A program made the position numbers and the translations under genes. From DASXYG01 sp036502625 (GTDB lineage: Bacteria; Actinomycetota; Actinomycetes; Streptosporangiales; Streptosporangiaceae): DNA of 64,000 bases. Under the pieces are notes generated by a model that was not told the origin of the DNA, searched no databases, and worked only from the letters and a program-made list of their open reading frames with translations. How positions within the stretch are numbered: position 1 is the first letter of the stretch; every line of letters starts with the position of its first letter. The stretch is from positions 1-64,000 of the forward strand of contig DASXYG010000106.1 of the NCBI GenBank assembly GCA_036502625.1, in the 5' to 3' direction. Positions 17,379 through 26,239 of this stretch are shown one piece after another.

Positions 17379-20300
17379 ATGCCCGGACGACGACGTTCCG
17401 TCCCGCGCCTGGTCATCGGGGTCCTGGTGGCGCTCAGCCTGCTGGTCGGCTCGCCGGCCACGGCGGTGCCGCTCGGTGCCGCGCACGACGACGACCCGCA
17501 GAGCTCGGTCAGCATCACCAAGACCAACGACACGGGCGGCAAGCCGCTGGAGCCGGGTGACGACTTCACCTACACCCTCACCGGCCAGTGCTCCGGCCTG
17601 ACGGTGGACTGCGTGAACTTCACCGTCACCGACACCCTCCCGGCGGGCCTCGACGTGACGAGCCTGCCGAAGAGCACCACCAGCCGCGACGTGACGTACG
17701 ACGAGTCGACGCGGAAGCTGACGATCGTCTACAAGCAGCCGCTGCAGAACCCCGCGGGCAAGACGGGGCTGCGCGCGGGCCAGGCGGGCGCCGTGGAGAT
17801 CGGCATGCGGGTGCCGGCCGACACGCAGATGAAGGACGGCACCGTCGTCCCCAACACCGCCGAGGTCGCCGCCGACAACGCCGACTCGAAGCGGTCGTCC
17901 ACCGACGTCACCATCTCCATCCCGCGGGTCGTCAAGCCGGTGGCCACCAAGACCTGGGACGACGGCTCCGCGGTGGCCGGCAGCGGCGAGGCGAGCACGA
18001 TCACCCTCGGCGTGCGGAACGAGTCGTCGTCCTCCGCCGACGTCACGCGGCTCTCGGTGTCCGACACCAGCGCGGAGACCTTCGAGTACTTCGACTTCAC
18101 CTCCGCGAGCGTGACCCGCTTCCCGGACGGCGCCGACCAGGCGCGGATCGTGGTGACCACGGCGGACGGCACCACGCACACCGGGCCCGTCATCACCGCG
18201 CCCGGCGAGCTGCCGCTCCCGGCCGGCGTGGACCCCGCGGACGTGGTCGGGTTCGAGGTCGTCTTCACCAACAGCAAGGGCGACCCCCTGCCGTACGACG
18301 CCACCGGCGGCACCGTGCAGGCCGGCCTGAAGCTGCGCGACACCAAGCGCTCGGACGACTCGCCGATCCGCCCCACGGACAAGGTCACCGTCGACAACTG
18401 CGCCACCCCGAGCGCCGACGAGGCCACCGAGGGCACGGTGAAGGGGGATCAGGCCTGCGACACGTACGACATCCTCCCGGACATCCTGGTGCTGAACGGC
18501 ACCAAGAAGTACTTCCCCGACACCAACGGCGACTTCTCCCAGGACACCGGCGAGCACGCGGTGCTCGGCGAGAACTCCCCGGTCAGCGCCATGGTCGACG
18601 TGACCAACAACTCGCCGTTCCCGGTGAAGACGATCACGATCACCGAGCCGGACCCGGACGCGGCCAGCGAGTTCACCAAGCTCGACGTCTCCAAGGTGCG
18701 GCTGCGCCTCCCCGAGGGCGCCACCGAGGCGAAGCTGACCGTCACGTACGCGGACGGCACCAGCACGACCCAGACCTACACCGCGGACCAGACCGTCGAC
18801 GTCGCCAAGGACGGCACGACCGTCGCCAAGGTCGAGGTCACCTACACCGGCGTCGACGAGGACGGCAACCCGACGATCAAGGAGGGCGCCGACGCGGGCC
18901 TCGACCTGCACGGCACCCTGACCGACGCGGTCACCGAGGACGACCTGCCGGACGGCAGCAGCCCCGGCGTCAGCGATTGCGCCGGATTCACCGGCGACGC
19001 CGGCCGTACGGACGGCAGCGGCACCGCGTCCGGCGACGCCTGCCGTGACCTGCCCATCGAGCAGCCGAACACCTCGGGCACCGGCACCAAGACCGCCGAC
19101 CAGACCGACGTGCCGCCCGGCCAGCCGATCCCGATGCACCTCCAGGTCACCAACAACGGCAACAAGCCGCTGATCGACCCGGTCGTCACCGACCCGCCCG
19201 CCAATCCGGACGGCTCCCCGTCCACCACCAGCCCCTGGGACGTCCTGCAGATCGACTCCGTGTCGGTCGCGCCGTCCAGCGCGCCGGTCGCCATCGAGCT
19301 GTGGGACCCGACCGCGAACGGCGGCGCGGGCGCCTGGGTCGCCTACGACGCGTCGGACACCGCGCTGCTGCACCGCGCGACGGGCGTGCGCGGCAAATAC
19401 GACGGCGAGATGGCGCCGCAGAGCAGCTTCACCATCAACATCGTCGCCGAGCGCCGCGAGGGCGTGGACAACGACGTGACGTTCACCAACTGCTACTCCC
19501 TCGACGCCGGCGGCGACTTCACGCCGGGCGACCCGATCTGCGGCCCGTCGATGTCGACCGGACCCGCCGAGGACTCCGCGTCGCTGAACAAGTCGATCAG
19601 CCCCGGGGAGCTGCCCGAGTACGTGCCGGGCCTGCCCCGCCAGCACGCGGACGCGACGCTCACCGTGCGCAACACCGGCAACATGTCGGCGAAGTACCTG
19701 AAGATGACCGACCAGGACGCCGACTTCTTCGACGCCGTCGACCTGGTCTCCATCAAGTCGGACCAGATGCCCGCCGGCGCCGACCGCGTGCAGATCGACG
19801 CGTACGTGAACGGCGCCTGGGTGGACGGCACGCCGTCGGCCAACGCCGCCCTGCCGTCGGGGGTGAACGCCGCCGACGTGACCGGCATCCGCGCCACGTA
19901 CTCGTCGACCAGCGGCTCCAACGACGGCTACACGATCACCCCGTGCACCGCGACCGGCTGCTCCGGCATCCTGGTCCTGGACGTCAGCCCGCGCCAGTCG
20001 CTGCGCAGCAGCGGCAAGCCGGTGCCGAGCCACCTCGAGGACACCGTCAGCGGGCAGTTCCTCACGAAGGTCCAGGACGACGGCAAGCCGAAGGACATCG
20101 CGCCGGTCGACGCCACCCTCAACCTGGTCAAGGGCGAGCCGCGCATGTCGGTGAGCAAGACGCCGGACACCGTTCTCGCGCCCGGCGAGGACGCGCCGTT
20201 CTACCTGAAGGTCACCAACACGGGGACCGCGAACATCCACGACCTGCTCGTCAAGGACGCCCTGCCGCCGGGCATCGAGTTCGTCGACGACTTCCAGGGC

Positions 20301-22478
20301 GACAACGGCGAACCGTACAAGATCATCAATACGCAGGTGCCCGACGGCACGCCGCCGGTGCCCACGCCGGTGTTCAACGCGTCCAACAGCGGCAGCCGCG
20401 TGTCCGGGCTGAGCTGGGACTTCGCCAAGGACGGCAGCGGCGACCCCTGGGTGTTCGCCCCGGGCGCGACGCTGACCATCGAGATCCACGTCCGCCTGGA
20501 GGCCGGCATCAACGCCGGCGACGTCGTCACCAACACGATGGGCGGCACGTCCTCGGACAAGGACCTGGCCTGCGAGGACCGGTCGCAGACCGACGGCGAC
20601 TTCGGCGCCGGCACCTACTGCGTGGACGACGCGACGCTGACCGCGAAGTCCGGCGCGGCGTTCAACGCCCGCAAATGGGTGTCCGGCAACGACGGCCTCG
20701 GCTGGTACAACACCCGTACGGGCAAGGTCGTCCCGGTCGGCGACGGCTCCTGCCTGACGACCACCGACTCCGCCGGGCGCCGCTACACCGCCAACCCGTG
20801 CATCGCCCTGGTCAACCCGGGCGACCAGTACCACTACCTGATGCGCATCCAGAACTCCGGTACCGAGGCCGGCACCCACATGCGCATCGTCGACCGCTTC
20901 CCGGTCCAGGGCGACAAGGGCGTCCTCCTGGACCAGCAGCGCGGCACGGCCTGGGACAAGCGCCCCACGCTGGCCTCCCGGCCGCGGCTCGATGGCCCCG
21001 GCACGATGAACGTGGCGTACGAGAACAGCGAACCGCTGTGCACCGACGACCTGAACATGGGCGGCGCGGGCTCCACCGCCGCGCAGTGCCCGGACACCAC
21101 CTGGGACGACGCGTACAGCGACAAGGCCGTCGGCGCCCGCATGGACCTCGCGTTCGACCCGGCGATGAAGCCCGGCGCCACCGTGAACGTCACGTACGCG
21201 ATGGACACGCCGCTGGACGTCGCGCGGAACGGCGACCCGACGATCGCCTGGAACTCCTACGCGCACAACGAGACCACCGACCGGGCCGGGGAGCCGCGCG
21301 TGCTCCAGCCCAACGAGCCCATCCAGGTGGGCGTGGCCCTCGCGTACGGGAGCCTGGAGCTGGTCAAGAAGATCGGCGCGCACCCGGGCCCGCTGGCCGG
21401 CGGGCTGGCGCGCGTCCCGTTCCCGTACCACGTCACCTGCACCATCCACCCGCAGGGCAACCCGCCGCGGACCGTCCTCGACAAGGACTACCGGGTCTCG
21501 GAGAACAAGCCCGTCACCATCGGCGGGATACCGGCCGGCGCGGAATGCGACATCTGGGAGACCTCGGCGCGCGGCGGGCACGCCGACCACACCGCGGCCG
21601 ACCCGGTGCACGTCACCGTAAAGCCGGGCTCGGACACGACGGCGGCGCAGAAGGCCACGATCACCAACGACTTCGCGTACGGCCGGCTCGAACTGGTCAA
21701 GAGGCTCGACGGCGACGCCGCGTCGTACGCCCGGGACCGCGCCTTCGGCGTGCGGGTCTCGTGCGAGCTGCCGGACGCCTCCGGCGCGCCCGGCGACCGC
21801 GTCCTGCACAAGACGTACGAGGTGCGCGCGGGCACGCCCGTCGTCATCAAGCCGCTGCCGGTCAACACCCGCTGCTGGGCCGACGAGGTCGACACCGGCG
21901 GCGCGGGCACGGCGGTCGTCGACCACGGCTCGGCCGACGACCCGGTCGTGGTCACCGCGGACGGCGCCGCGGGCGGCCCGGCGACGATCACGGCCACCAA
22001 CACGTTCCCGGCCGCGTCGCTGGTCGTCACCAAGCACGTCGTCAACGGCGGCCCCGGCCCGTACGACTTCACGCTCGCCTGCACCACCGCGCAGGGCGAC
22101 GTGGCGCTCGCCGCCGGCGACCGCTCCTTCACGCTGAAGGACGGCGGGTCGCGGACGATCTCCGTACCGGCCGGCGCCACCTGCGAGGTGACCGAGACGC
22201 ACGTGCCCACCGGCGACACCGTCACCTACACCACGTCCGCCGGAGGCAGGAGCGGCAAGGACGGCACGACGGTCGTGGACGGCACGGCCACGGTCGACGT
22301 CACGAACACCTTCCCCGTGACGCCGGGCACCCACGGCGGCCACAAGCCGGGCACCGCGGGCGGCAAGCTGCCGTTCACCGGCCTCGGCTGGACGCTCCTC
22401 GGCATCCTGGGCGCCGTGATCGCCCTGCTCGCCGGCGCGGGCCTGATCGCCGCCCGCAGGCGCGCGTCCTCGGACTGA
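17379..22478 (+). CDS. Giant LPFTG wall-anchored repeat protein
   Basis: A 1,699-residue surface protein. A signal peptide (residues 1-34, basic start then 'RLVIGVLVALSLLVGSPATA') is followed by a tandem series of DUF11-like beta-sandwich modules to about residue 1320 (repeated themes such as GDDFTYTLTG..TDTLPAG, FYLKVTNTGTANIHDLLVKD). Three DUF5979/CnaB-like modules follow at about 1325-1432, 1436-1543 and 1547-1645. The C-terminal sorting signal is LPFTG (1664-1668), a helix and the tail RRRASSD. Each last module has the Lys/Glu/Asn arrangement expected for an internal isopeptide bond (K1330 or K1331/E1394/N1430; K1441/E1503/N1541; K1552/E1606/N1643) plus two cysteines. Function is probably adhesion or a surface stalk. 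No sortase gene is in the window. The ATG at 17379 follows GTGAGG; an ATG at 17361 lacks a ribosome site. Confidence 0.9.
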   Translation: MPGRRRSVPRLVIGVLVALSLLVGSPATAVPLGAAHDDDPQSSVSITKTNDTGGKPLEPGDDFTYTLTGQCSGLTVDCVNFTVTDTLPAGLDVTSLPKSTTSRDVTYDESTRKLTIVYKQPLQNPAGKTGLRAGQAGAVEIGMRVPADTQMKDGTVVPNTAEVAADNADSKRSSTDVTISIPRVVKPVATKTWDDGSAVAGSGEASTITLGVRNESSSSADVTRLSVSDTSAETFEYFDFTSASVTRFPDGADQARIVVTTADGTTHTGPVITAPGELPLPAGVDPADVVGFEVVFTNSKGDPLPYDATGGTVQAGLKLRDTKRSDDSPIRPTDKVTVDNCATPSADEATEGTVKGDQACDTYDILPDILVLNGTKKYFPDTNGDFSQDTGEHAVLGENSPVSAMVDVTNNSPFPVKTITITEPDPDAASEFTKLDVSKVRLRLPEGATEAKLTVTYADGTSTTQTYTADQTVDVAKDGTTVAKVEVTYTGVDEDGNPTIKEGADAGLDLHGTLTDAVTEDDLPDGSSPGVSDCAGFTGDAGRTDGSGTASGDACRDLPIEQPNTSGTGTKTADQTDVPPGQPIPMHLQVTNNGNKPLIDPVVTDPPANPDGSPSTTSPWDVLQIDSVSVAPSSAPVAIELWDPTANGGAGAWVAYDASDTALLHRATGVRGKYDGEMAPQSSFTINIVAERREGVDNDVTFTNCYSLDAGGDFTPGDPICGPSMSTGPAEDSASLNKSISPGELPEYVPGLPRQHADATLTVRNTGNMSAKYLKMTDQDADFFDAVDLVSIKSDQMPAGADRVQIDAYVNGAWVDGTPSANAALPSGVNAADVTGIRATYSSTSGSNDGYTITPCTATGCSGILVLDVSPRQSLRSSGKPVPSHLEDTVSGQFLTKVQDDGKPKDIAPVDATLNLVKGEPRMSVSKTPDTVLAPGEDAPFYLKVTNTGTANIHDLLVKDALPPGIEFVDDFQGDNGEPYKIINTQVPDGTPPVPTPVFNASNSGSRVSGLSWDFAKDGSGDPWVFAPGATLTIEIHVRLEAGINAGDVVTNTMGGTSSDKDLACEDRSQTDGDFGAGTYCVDDATLTAKSGAAFNARKWVSGNDGLGWYNTRTGKVVPVGDGSCLTTTDSAGRRYTANPCIALVNPGDQYHYLMRIQNSGTEAGTHMRIVDRFPVQGDKGVLLDQQRGTAWDKRPTLASRPRLDGPGTMNVAYENSEPLCTDDLNMGGAGSTAAQCPDTTWDDAYSDKAVGARMDLAFDPAMKPGATVNVTYAMDTPLDVARNGDPTIAWNSYAHNETTDRAGEPRVLQPNEPIQVGVALAYGSLELVKKIGAHPGPLAGGLARVPFPYHVTCTIHPQGNPPRTVLDKDYRVSENKPVTIGGIPAGAECDIWETSARGGHADHTAADPVHVTVKPGSDTTAAQKATITNDFAYGRLELVKRLDGDAASYARDRAFGVRVSCELPDASGAPGDRVLHKTYEVRAGTPVVIKPLPVNTRCWADEVDTGGAGTAVVDHGSADDPVVVTADGAAGGPATITATNTFPAASLVVTKHVVNGGPGPYDFTLACTTAQGDVALAAGDRSFTLKDGGSRTISVPAGATCEVTETHVPTGDTVTYTTSAGGRSGKDGTTVVDGTATVDVTNTFPVTPGTHGGHKPGTAGGKLPFTGLGWTLLGILGAVIALLAGAGLIAARRRASSD

Positions 22479-22491
22479 CCGGGCCGGGGCG

Positions 22492-22893
22492 TCAGAACAC
22501 GCCGTGCGGGTGGAGCACCTCGTCGGGGACCGGCTGGACGACGTCCCAGTGCTCGACGATCATGCCGCCGTCGACCCGGAAGAGGTCGACGGTGGCGAGA
22601 TCGCCCCGCGGGGTGGCCACGTGGGTGTGCACGGCGACCAGGTCGCCGTCCGCGAGCAGGTGCTCGGCCGTCACGGTCGCGTCCCGCAGGTGCGCGCTGC
22701 CCGGCCCGCTGAGGTAGTCCGTGAACGCCTCGCGCCCGGACCGCGCCGCCGGGTCGTGCGCGACGCGGGGGTTGTGCGAGACGAAGTCCGCGCCGAGCAG
22801 GTCGGCGAAGCCGGTGATGTCGCCCGCGCCGAACCGGGAGACGGCCTCCCGGACGAGCGCCCGGTTCCGGTCGGTGGGTAGCGTCGCTGTCAT
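22492..22893 (-). CDS. SnoaL-like NTF2-fold protein divergent from sigma factor
   Basis: A 133-residue SnoaL-like protein. The NTF2 pattern is clear: 'VREAVSRFGAGDITGFADLLGADFVSHNPRVAHDPAARSGREAF', then 'GDLVAVHTHVATPRGDLATVDLFRVDGGMIVEHWDVVQPVP' and the C-terminal PHGVF. The HNP and EHWDVVQP segments match the predicted ester-cyclase/SnoaL class. The ATG at 22893 follows GAAGGGC. It lies divergent from a sigma factor that lacks the SnoaL tail its class normally carries, so it might supply that function in trans (inference). It converges on the wall-protein gene with 13 bases between. Confidence 0.85.
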   Translation of the reverse strand: MTATLPTDRNRALVREAVSRFGAGDITGFADLLGADFVSHNPRVAHDPAARSGREAFTDYLSGPGSAHLRDATVTAEHLLADGDLVAVHTHVATPRGDLATVDLFRVDGGMIVEHWDVVQPVPDEVLHPHGVF

Positions 22894-22949
22894 GTCGTGC
22901 CCTTCGCAGTGGTGATCGGTATCCACCCGGTACGACGGACGCGGATCGT

Positions 22950-22971
22950 CCGGCGTCACGCGTGACGCCGG
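22950..22971. promoter_or_regulatory. Perfect 22-base palindrome between SnoaL gene and sigma factor
   Basis: CCGGCGTCACG is followed at once by its exact reverse complement CGTGACGCCGG, with 11-base arms and no spacer, in the middle of the 124-base divergent interval. Its place and perfection suggest an operator or a shared promoter element. The half-site GTCAC also resembles the -35 (TGTCACA) of ECF41-type sigma factors, so an autoregulated sigma-dependent site is possible. Confidence 0.65.
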
Positions 22972-23017
22972 AGCCGGTCGAACCGTCTTGTCGGTGAGGC
23001 CGTACGGGAGGGGTGCG

Positions 23018-23605
23018 ATGGACACGGCGGGCGAACTGTTCGAGCGGCACCGCGCCGCGCTGTCCGCGGCGGCGTACCGGATGCTCCGCAACCGGGCGGA
23101 CACCGACGACGTGCTGCAGGAGGCGTGGCTGCGCTGGAGCCGGGTCGACCACGGCTCGGTCGCGGACCCCGGCGCGTACCTGTACCGGCTCGTGACCCGG
23201 CAGGCGATCGACGAGCTCCGCAGGATACGGGCGCGCCGCGAGGTCCAGCCCGGCGACGGCCCGCACGACGGGCCGGCCGCCGCGCCCGTCGAACCGGGAT
23301 CGGCCGACGCGGAGGAGGGCCTGCGGGTCGTGCTGGAGACGCTGACGCCGGTCGAGCGCGCGGTGTTCCTGCTGCACGACGTGTTCGGCTTCTCGCACGC
23401 GGAGATCGCGGCCATCGTCGGCCGTACCGAGCGCGCGGTCCGGCAGATGGCCTACCGGGCGCGCGGCCACGTACGGGCGCGCCGCCCGCGGTTCCGGCCC
23501 GCGCCCGGCGAGCAGCGGGCGGTCACCGACCGGTTCCTCGCCGCCGCGGCCCTCGGCGGCGACCTGGCCGGCTACGGCAGGGCCTGCGCGGCGGCCCCGG
23601 CCTGA
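23018..23605 (+). CDS. ECF sigma factor (SigJ/ECF41-like) without SnoaL tail
   Basis: A 195-residue ECF sigma factor. Region 2 covers about residues 5-75 (FERHRAALSAAAYRML.., then 'DTDDVLQEAWLRWSRVDHGSVADPGAYLYRLVTRQAID'). Region 4 covers about 105-160 ('LTPVERAVFLLHDVFGFSHAEIAAIVGRTERAVRQMAYRAR'). The region-4 style and RAVTDRFLAAAALGGDLAG are those of SigJ/ECF41 proteins, which continue into a SnoaL domain of over 100 residues that tunes activity. Here the stop comes about 20 residues into that domain. The ATG at 23018 follows GGGAGGGG. The stop lies 7 bases before the convergent peptidase stop, so there is no room for the missing part. Confidence 0.88.
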   Translation: MDTAGELFERHRAALSAAAYRMLRNRADTDDVLQEAWLRWSRVDHGSVADPGAYLYRLVTRQAIDELRRIRARREVQPGDGPHDGPAAAPVEPGSADAEEGLRVVLETLTPVERAVFLLHDVFGFSHAEIAAIVGRTERAVRQMAYRARGHVRARRPRFRPAPGEQRAVTDRFLAAAALGGDLAGYGRACAAAPA

Positions 23606-23612
23606 CCGGGCG

Positions 23613-24902
23613 TCAGCAGGTGGTGAGCAGGCGGTGCATCACCCGGGTGCCGAACGTGAGGCCGTCGACCGGCACCCGCTCGTCCACGCCGTGGAACAGC
23701 CGCGCGTAGTCGAGGTCGTGCGGCATGCGCAGGCCCTTGAAGCCGAAGCAGCGGATGCCCAACTGGGAGAAGGCCTTCGCGTCGGTGCCGCCGGGGTTGC
23801 AGTACGGGACGGGGTGGCCGTCCGGGTCCTCCGCGCGGATCGCCGCGCACATCGCGTCGACCAGCGTCCCGGAGAAGGGCGTCTCCATCGCGATGTCCCG
23901 GTGGATGAACTCGCGGGTCACCGACGGGCCGAGCAGGGTGTCAAGCTCGGCGAGGAACGCGTCCTGCTGGCCGGGCAGGAAGCGGCCGTCCACCCCGGCG
24001 GTGGCCTGGCCGGGGATGACGTTGATCTGGTAGCCCGCGTTCAGCATGGTCGGGTTGGCCGAGTTCCGCAGCACGACCTCGACTAGGTCGCGCACGTCGT
24101 CGCCCATCCGCGCCAGGCCGCCCTCGACGTCGGCCGGGTCGAACGGCGTGCCGCGCAGCCGCGCCACCTCGGCGAGCAGGTCGCGTACGGAGTCGATGAG
24201 CCGGGTCGGGAACCGGTGGTGGCCGATCCGGCTGAGCGTGTCGGCCAGCGCGGTGACCGCGTTCGCGTCGTTGGGCGACGAGCCGTGCCCGGCCCGGCCG
24301 CGGGCGGTCAGCCGCAGCCACGCCTGGCCGCGCTGCGCGTTCTCGATCGGGTAGAGCCGCCGCGTGGCGTCGAGGGGGTAGGAGAAGCCGCCGCCCTCGC
24401 CGATGGCCTCGGTGACGCCCGCGAACAGGTCGCGGTGGTGCTCGGCGAGCCAGCGGCTGCCGTACGCGCCGCCGGCCTCCTCGTCGGCGAGGAACGCCAG
24501 CACGATGTCGCGCGGCGGCCGGGTGCCGGTACGGGCGAGGTGCCGGGCGACGGCGAGCATGACCGCGACCGTGTCCTTCATGTCGATGGCGCCGCGGCCC
24601 CACAGGTAGCCGTCGCGGATCTCGCCGGAGAACGGGTGCACGGTCCACTCGGCCGGGTCGGCGGGCACGACGTCGAGGTGCCCGTGGACGAGCAGCGCGC
24701 CGCGCGCCGGGTCGGCGCCGGGAACGCGGGCCAGCACGCTGGCCCGGCCGGGCGCGGACTCCAGCAGCGTCGGCTCGATGCCCACCTCAGCGAGCTTGGC
24801 CGCGACGTACTCGGCGGCGGGGCGCTCGGTGGCGGTCGGGTTCGACGTGTCGATCCGGATCAGGTCCCGGCACAGCGCGACGACCTCGTCCGCGGCGGTC
24901 AT
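23613..24902 (-). CDS. M20 family metallopeptidase (ArgE/DapE type)
   Basis: A 429-residue M20 peptidase. Zinc-site motifs are HGHLDVVP (H75, D77), GRGAIDMK (D107), and the catalytic/zinc pair EE (E141, E142 in LADEEAGGAYGS). A dimerisation/lid domain at about 205-330 begins with the RGRAGHGSSPNDANAV motif. A C-terminal zinc His is in FHGVDERV. The family removes acyl groups or hydrolyses peptide or amide bonds next to a carboxylate. ATG at 24902 overlaps the permease stop (ATGA). It is last in the DUF1177-permease-peptidase operon, so it probably acts on the imported compound. Precise substrate unknown. Confidence 0.92.
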   Translation of the reverse strand: MTAADEVVALCRDLIRIDTSNPTATERPAAEYVAAKLAEVGIEPTLLESAPGRASVLARVPGADPARGALLVHGHLDVVPADPAEWTVHPFSGEIRDGYLWGRGAIDMKDTVAVMLAVARHLARTGTRPPRDIVLAFLADEEAGGAYGSRWLAEHHRDLFAGVTEAIGEGGGFSYPLDATRRLYPIENAQRGQAWLRLTARGRAGHGSSPNDANAVTALADTLSRIGHHRFPTRLIDSVRDLLAEVARLRGTPFDPADVEGGLARMGDDVRDLVEVVLRNSANPTMLNAGYQINVIPGQATAGVDGRFLPGQQDAFLAELDTLLGPSVTREFIHRDIAMETPFSGTLVDAMCAAIRAEDPDGHPVPYCNPGGTDAKAFSQLGIRCFGFKGLRMPHDLDYARLFHGVDERVPVDGLTFGTRVMHRLLTTC

Positions 24903-26239
24903 GCCTGCCCCTCCGCCACCTGCGCCTCGGCCGGCGCGGTCTCCAGCGCGACGGTTCCGGCGGGCTTCGTGAGGCCCGCGTACGCGAGCACGACGTACAG
25001 GACCAGCGCGGAGATCAGCGAGTTCAGCGCCGGGATGCCCCAGTCGACGAACTCGCCGACGCAGAACGCGGCGATCCAGACCACGATCGTCGCCGGGATC
25101 CAGGTCGGCACGCGGTCGGGGAGCGTGCCGAGCCTCCGGGTGGCGTCGAGCACGCCGCGCTGGCGGCGGGCGATCCAGTACTCGGCCACGATGATGCCGC
25201 CGACGGGCGGGATGGCGACGCCGAGCAGGGACAGGAAGTCCTTGAAGTGGTCGAGGAACCCGACGGCGGACAGGACCGTGCCGAGGACGCCGATGACGAC
25301 GGTGACCAGGCCGCGGTGCAGGCGCTTGCCGAAGACGGTCTGCATGAAGTTGACGACGCCGAGGGACGAGCCGTACAGGTTCCAGTCGTTGATCTTCGCG
25401 GTGGCCAGCACGACGATGATCAGCCCGGCGAACCCGGACGTGCTGAGCACGATGTGCGTGACGTCGCCGCTGCCCGCCGCGTGGCCGAGCAGCACGCCGG
25501 TCATGCCGACGATGTACTCGCTGAGGATCATCGACGACGCGCTCTGCAGCAGCACGTGCCACGGCCTGCGGTTGAAGCGGGTCATGTCCGGCGCGACGAT
25601 CGCCCCGGTCATGTAGCCGCCCGCGATGATCGTGGCGGCCGCGGGGATGGAGATCGCGGTGCCGTGCGGCGCCGAATTGACCAGGTCGGCGACGGAGTGC
25701 CGGGACAGCTCGGTGATCACGCTCCACGCGACGAGCCCGAAGAACAGCGGTACGGCGACCCAGGCCAGGTACATCATGATGCGGAACCCGTACATGACCA
25801 TCACGGTGAGCACGACGCCCGCGATCACGCACCACAGCCACGCCGGGCCGCCGGCGAGCGCGCTCATGCTGGTGCCGAAGATGCCGTTCTGCACGCCGAA
25901 CCAGCCCACCAGGCTGATGCCGATGACCAGGCTGACCAGCGCGGTCCCGTTGCGGCCGAACCCGGCGAAGCGGGCCAGCAGGGTGGTGTTGAGGCCCTCG
26001 CGCTGCCCGGCCGCGCCGATCGCGAAGATCACCACCTCGAGGATCACCGCGCCCAGCGTGAACGCCCAGAACGCGTCCCAGAACCGCATGCCGACGCCGA
26101 GCGTGGCGCCGAGGACGAACTGCGACAGCGAGCCGGACTGCGCCAGCCACTGGAGCAGCATCGAGCCGAACCCGTACCGGGCGGACCCGGGTACCCGGCT
26201 CAGCGCGTAGTCGTCGTTACCGATCTTGGCCATGGTCAT
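24899..26239 (-). CDS. NCS1-family purine/cytosine/hydantoin permease
   Basis: A 446-residue integral membrane protein with 12 predicted helices. NCS1 features include 'FGSMLLQWLAQSGSLSQFVLGATLGVGMRFWDAF' early, a GWFGVQNGIFGTS helix, APDMTRFNRRPWHVL in the middle and AKINDWNLYGSSLGVVNF later. NCS1 carriers import nucleobases, allantoin, hydantoins or related ureides with H+ or Na+. The ATG at 26239 overlaps the DUF1177 stop (ATGA). An ATG two codons later (26233) sits at better distance from GGAG and is an alternative. Flanked by DUF1177 and M20 genes, it probably imports the compound they process. Confidence 0.9.
   Translation of the reverse strand: MTMAKIGNDDYALSRVPGSARYGFGSMLLQWLAQSGSLSQFVLGATLGVGMRFWDAFWAFTLGAVILEVVIFAIGAAGQREGLNTTLLARFAGFGRNGTALVSLVIGISLVGWFGVQNGIFGTSMSALAGGPAWLWCVIAGVVLTVMVMYGFRIMMYLAWVAVPLFFGLVAWSVITELSRHSVADLVNSAPHGTAISIPAAATIIAGGYMTGAIVAPDMTRFNRRPWHVLLQSASSMILSEYIVGMTGVLLGHAAGSGDVTHIVLSTSGFAGLIIVVLATAKINDWNLYGSSLGVVNFMQTVFGKRLHRGLVTVVIGVLGTVLSAVGFLDHFKDFLSLLGVAIPPVGGIIVAEYWIARRQRGVLDATRRLGTLPDRVPTWIPATIVVWIAAFCVGEFVDWGIPALNSLISALVLYVVLAYAGLTKPAGTVALETAPAEAQVAEGQA

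Noticed and set aside
17289..22343. Open frame of about 1,680 codons antisense to the giant wall protein
   Set aside because: It exists only because GC-rich third positions suppress stops in the antisense frame. Its translation is Arg/Gly/Val-rich with no domain, while the sense frame has a signal peptide, modules and LPFTG.
23606..23900. Search for the missing SnoaL part of the sigma factor in another frame
   Set aside because: All three plus-strand frames after 23605 give antisense of the M20 peptidase and no NTF2-like sequence, so this is a truncation, not a frameshift.
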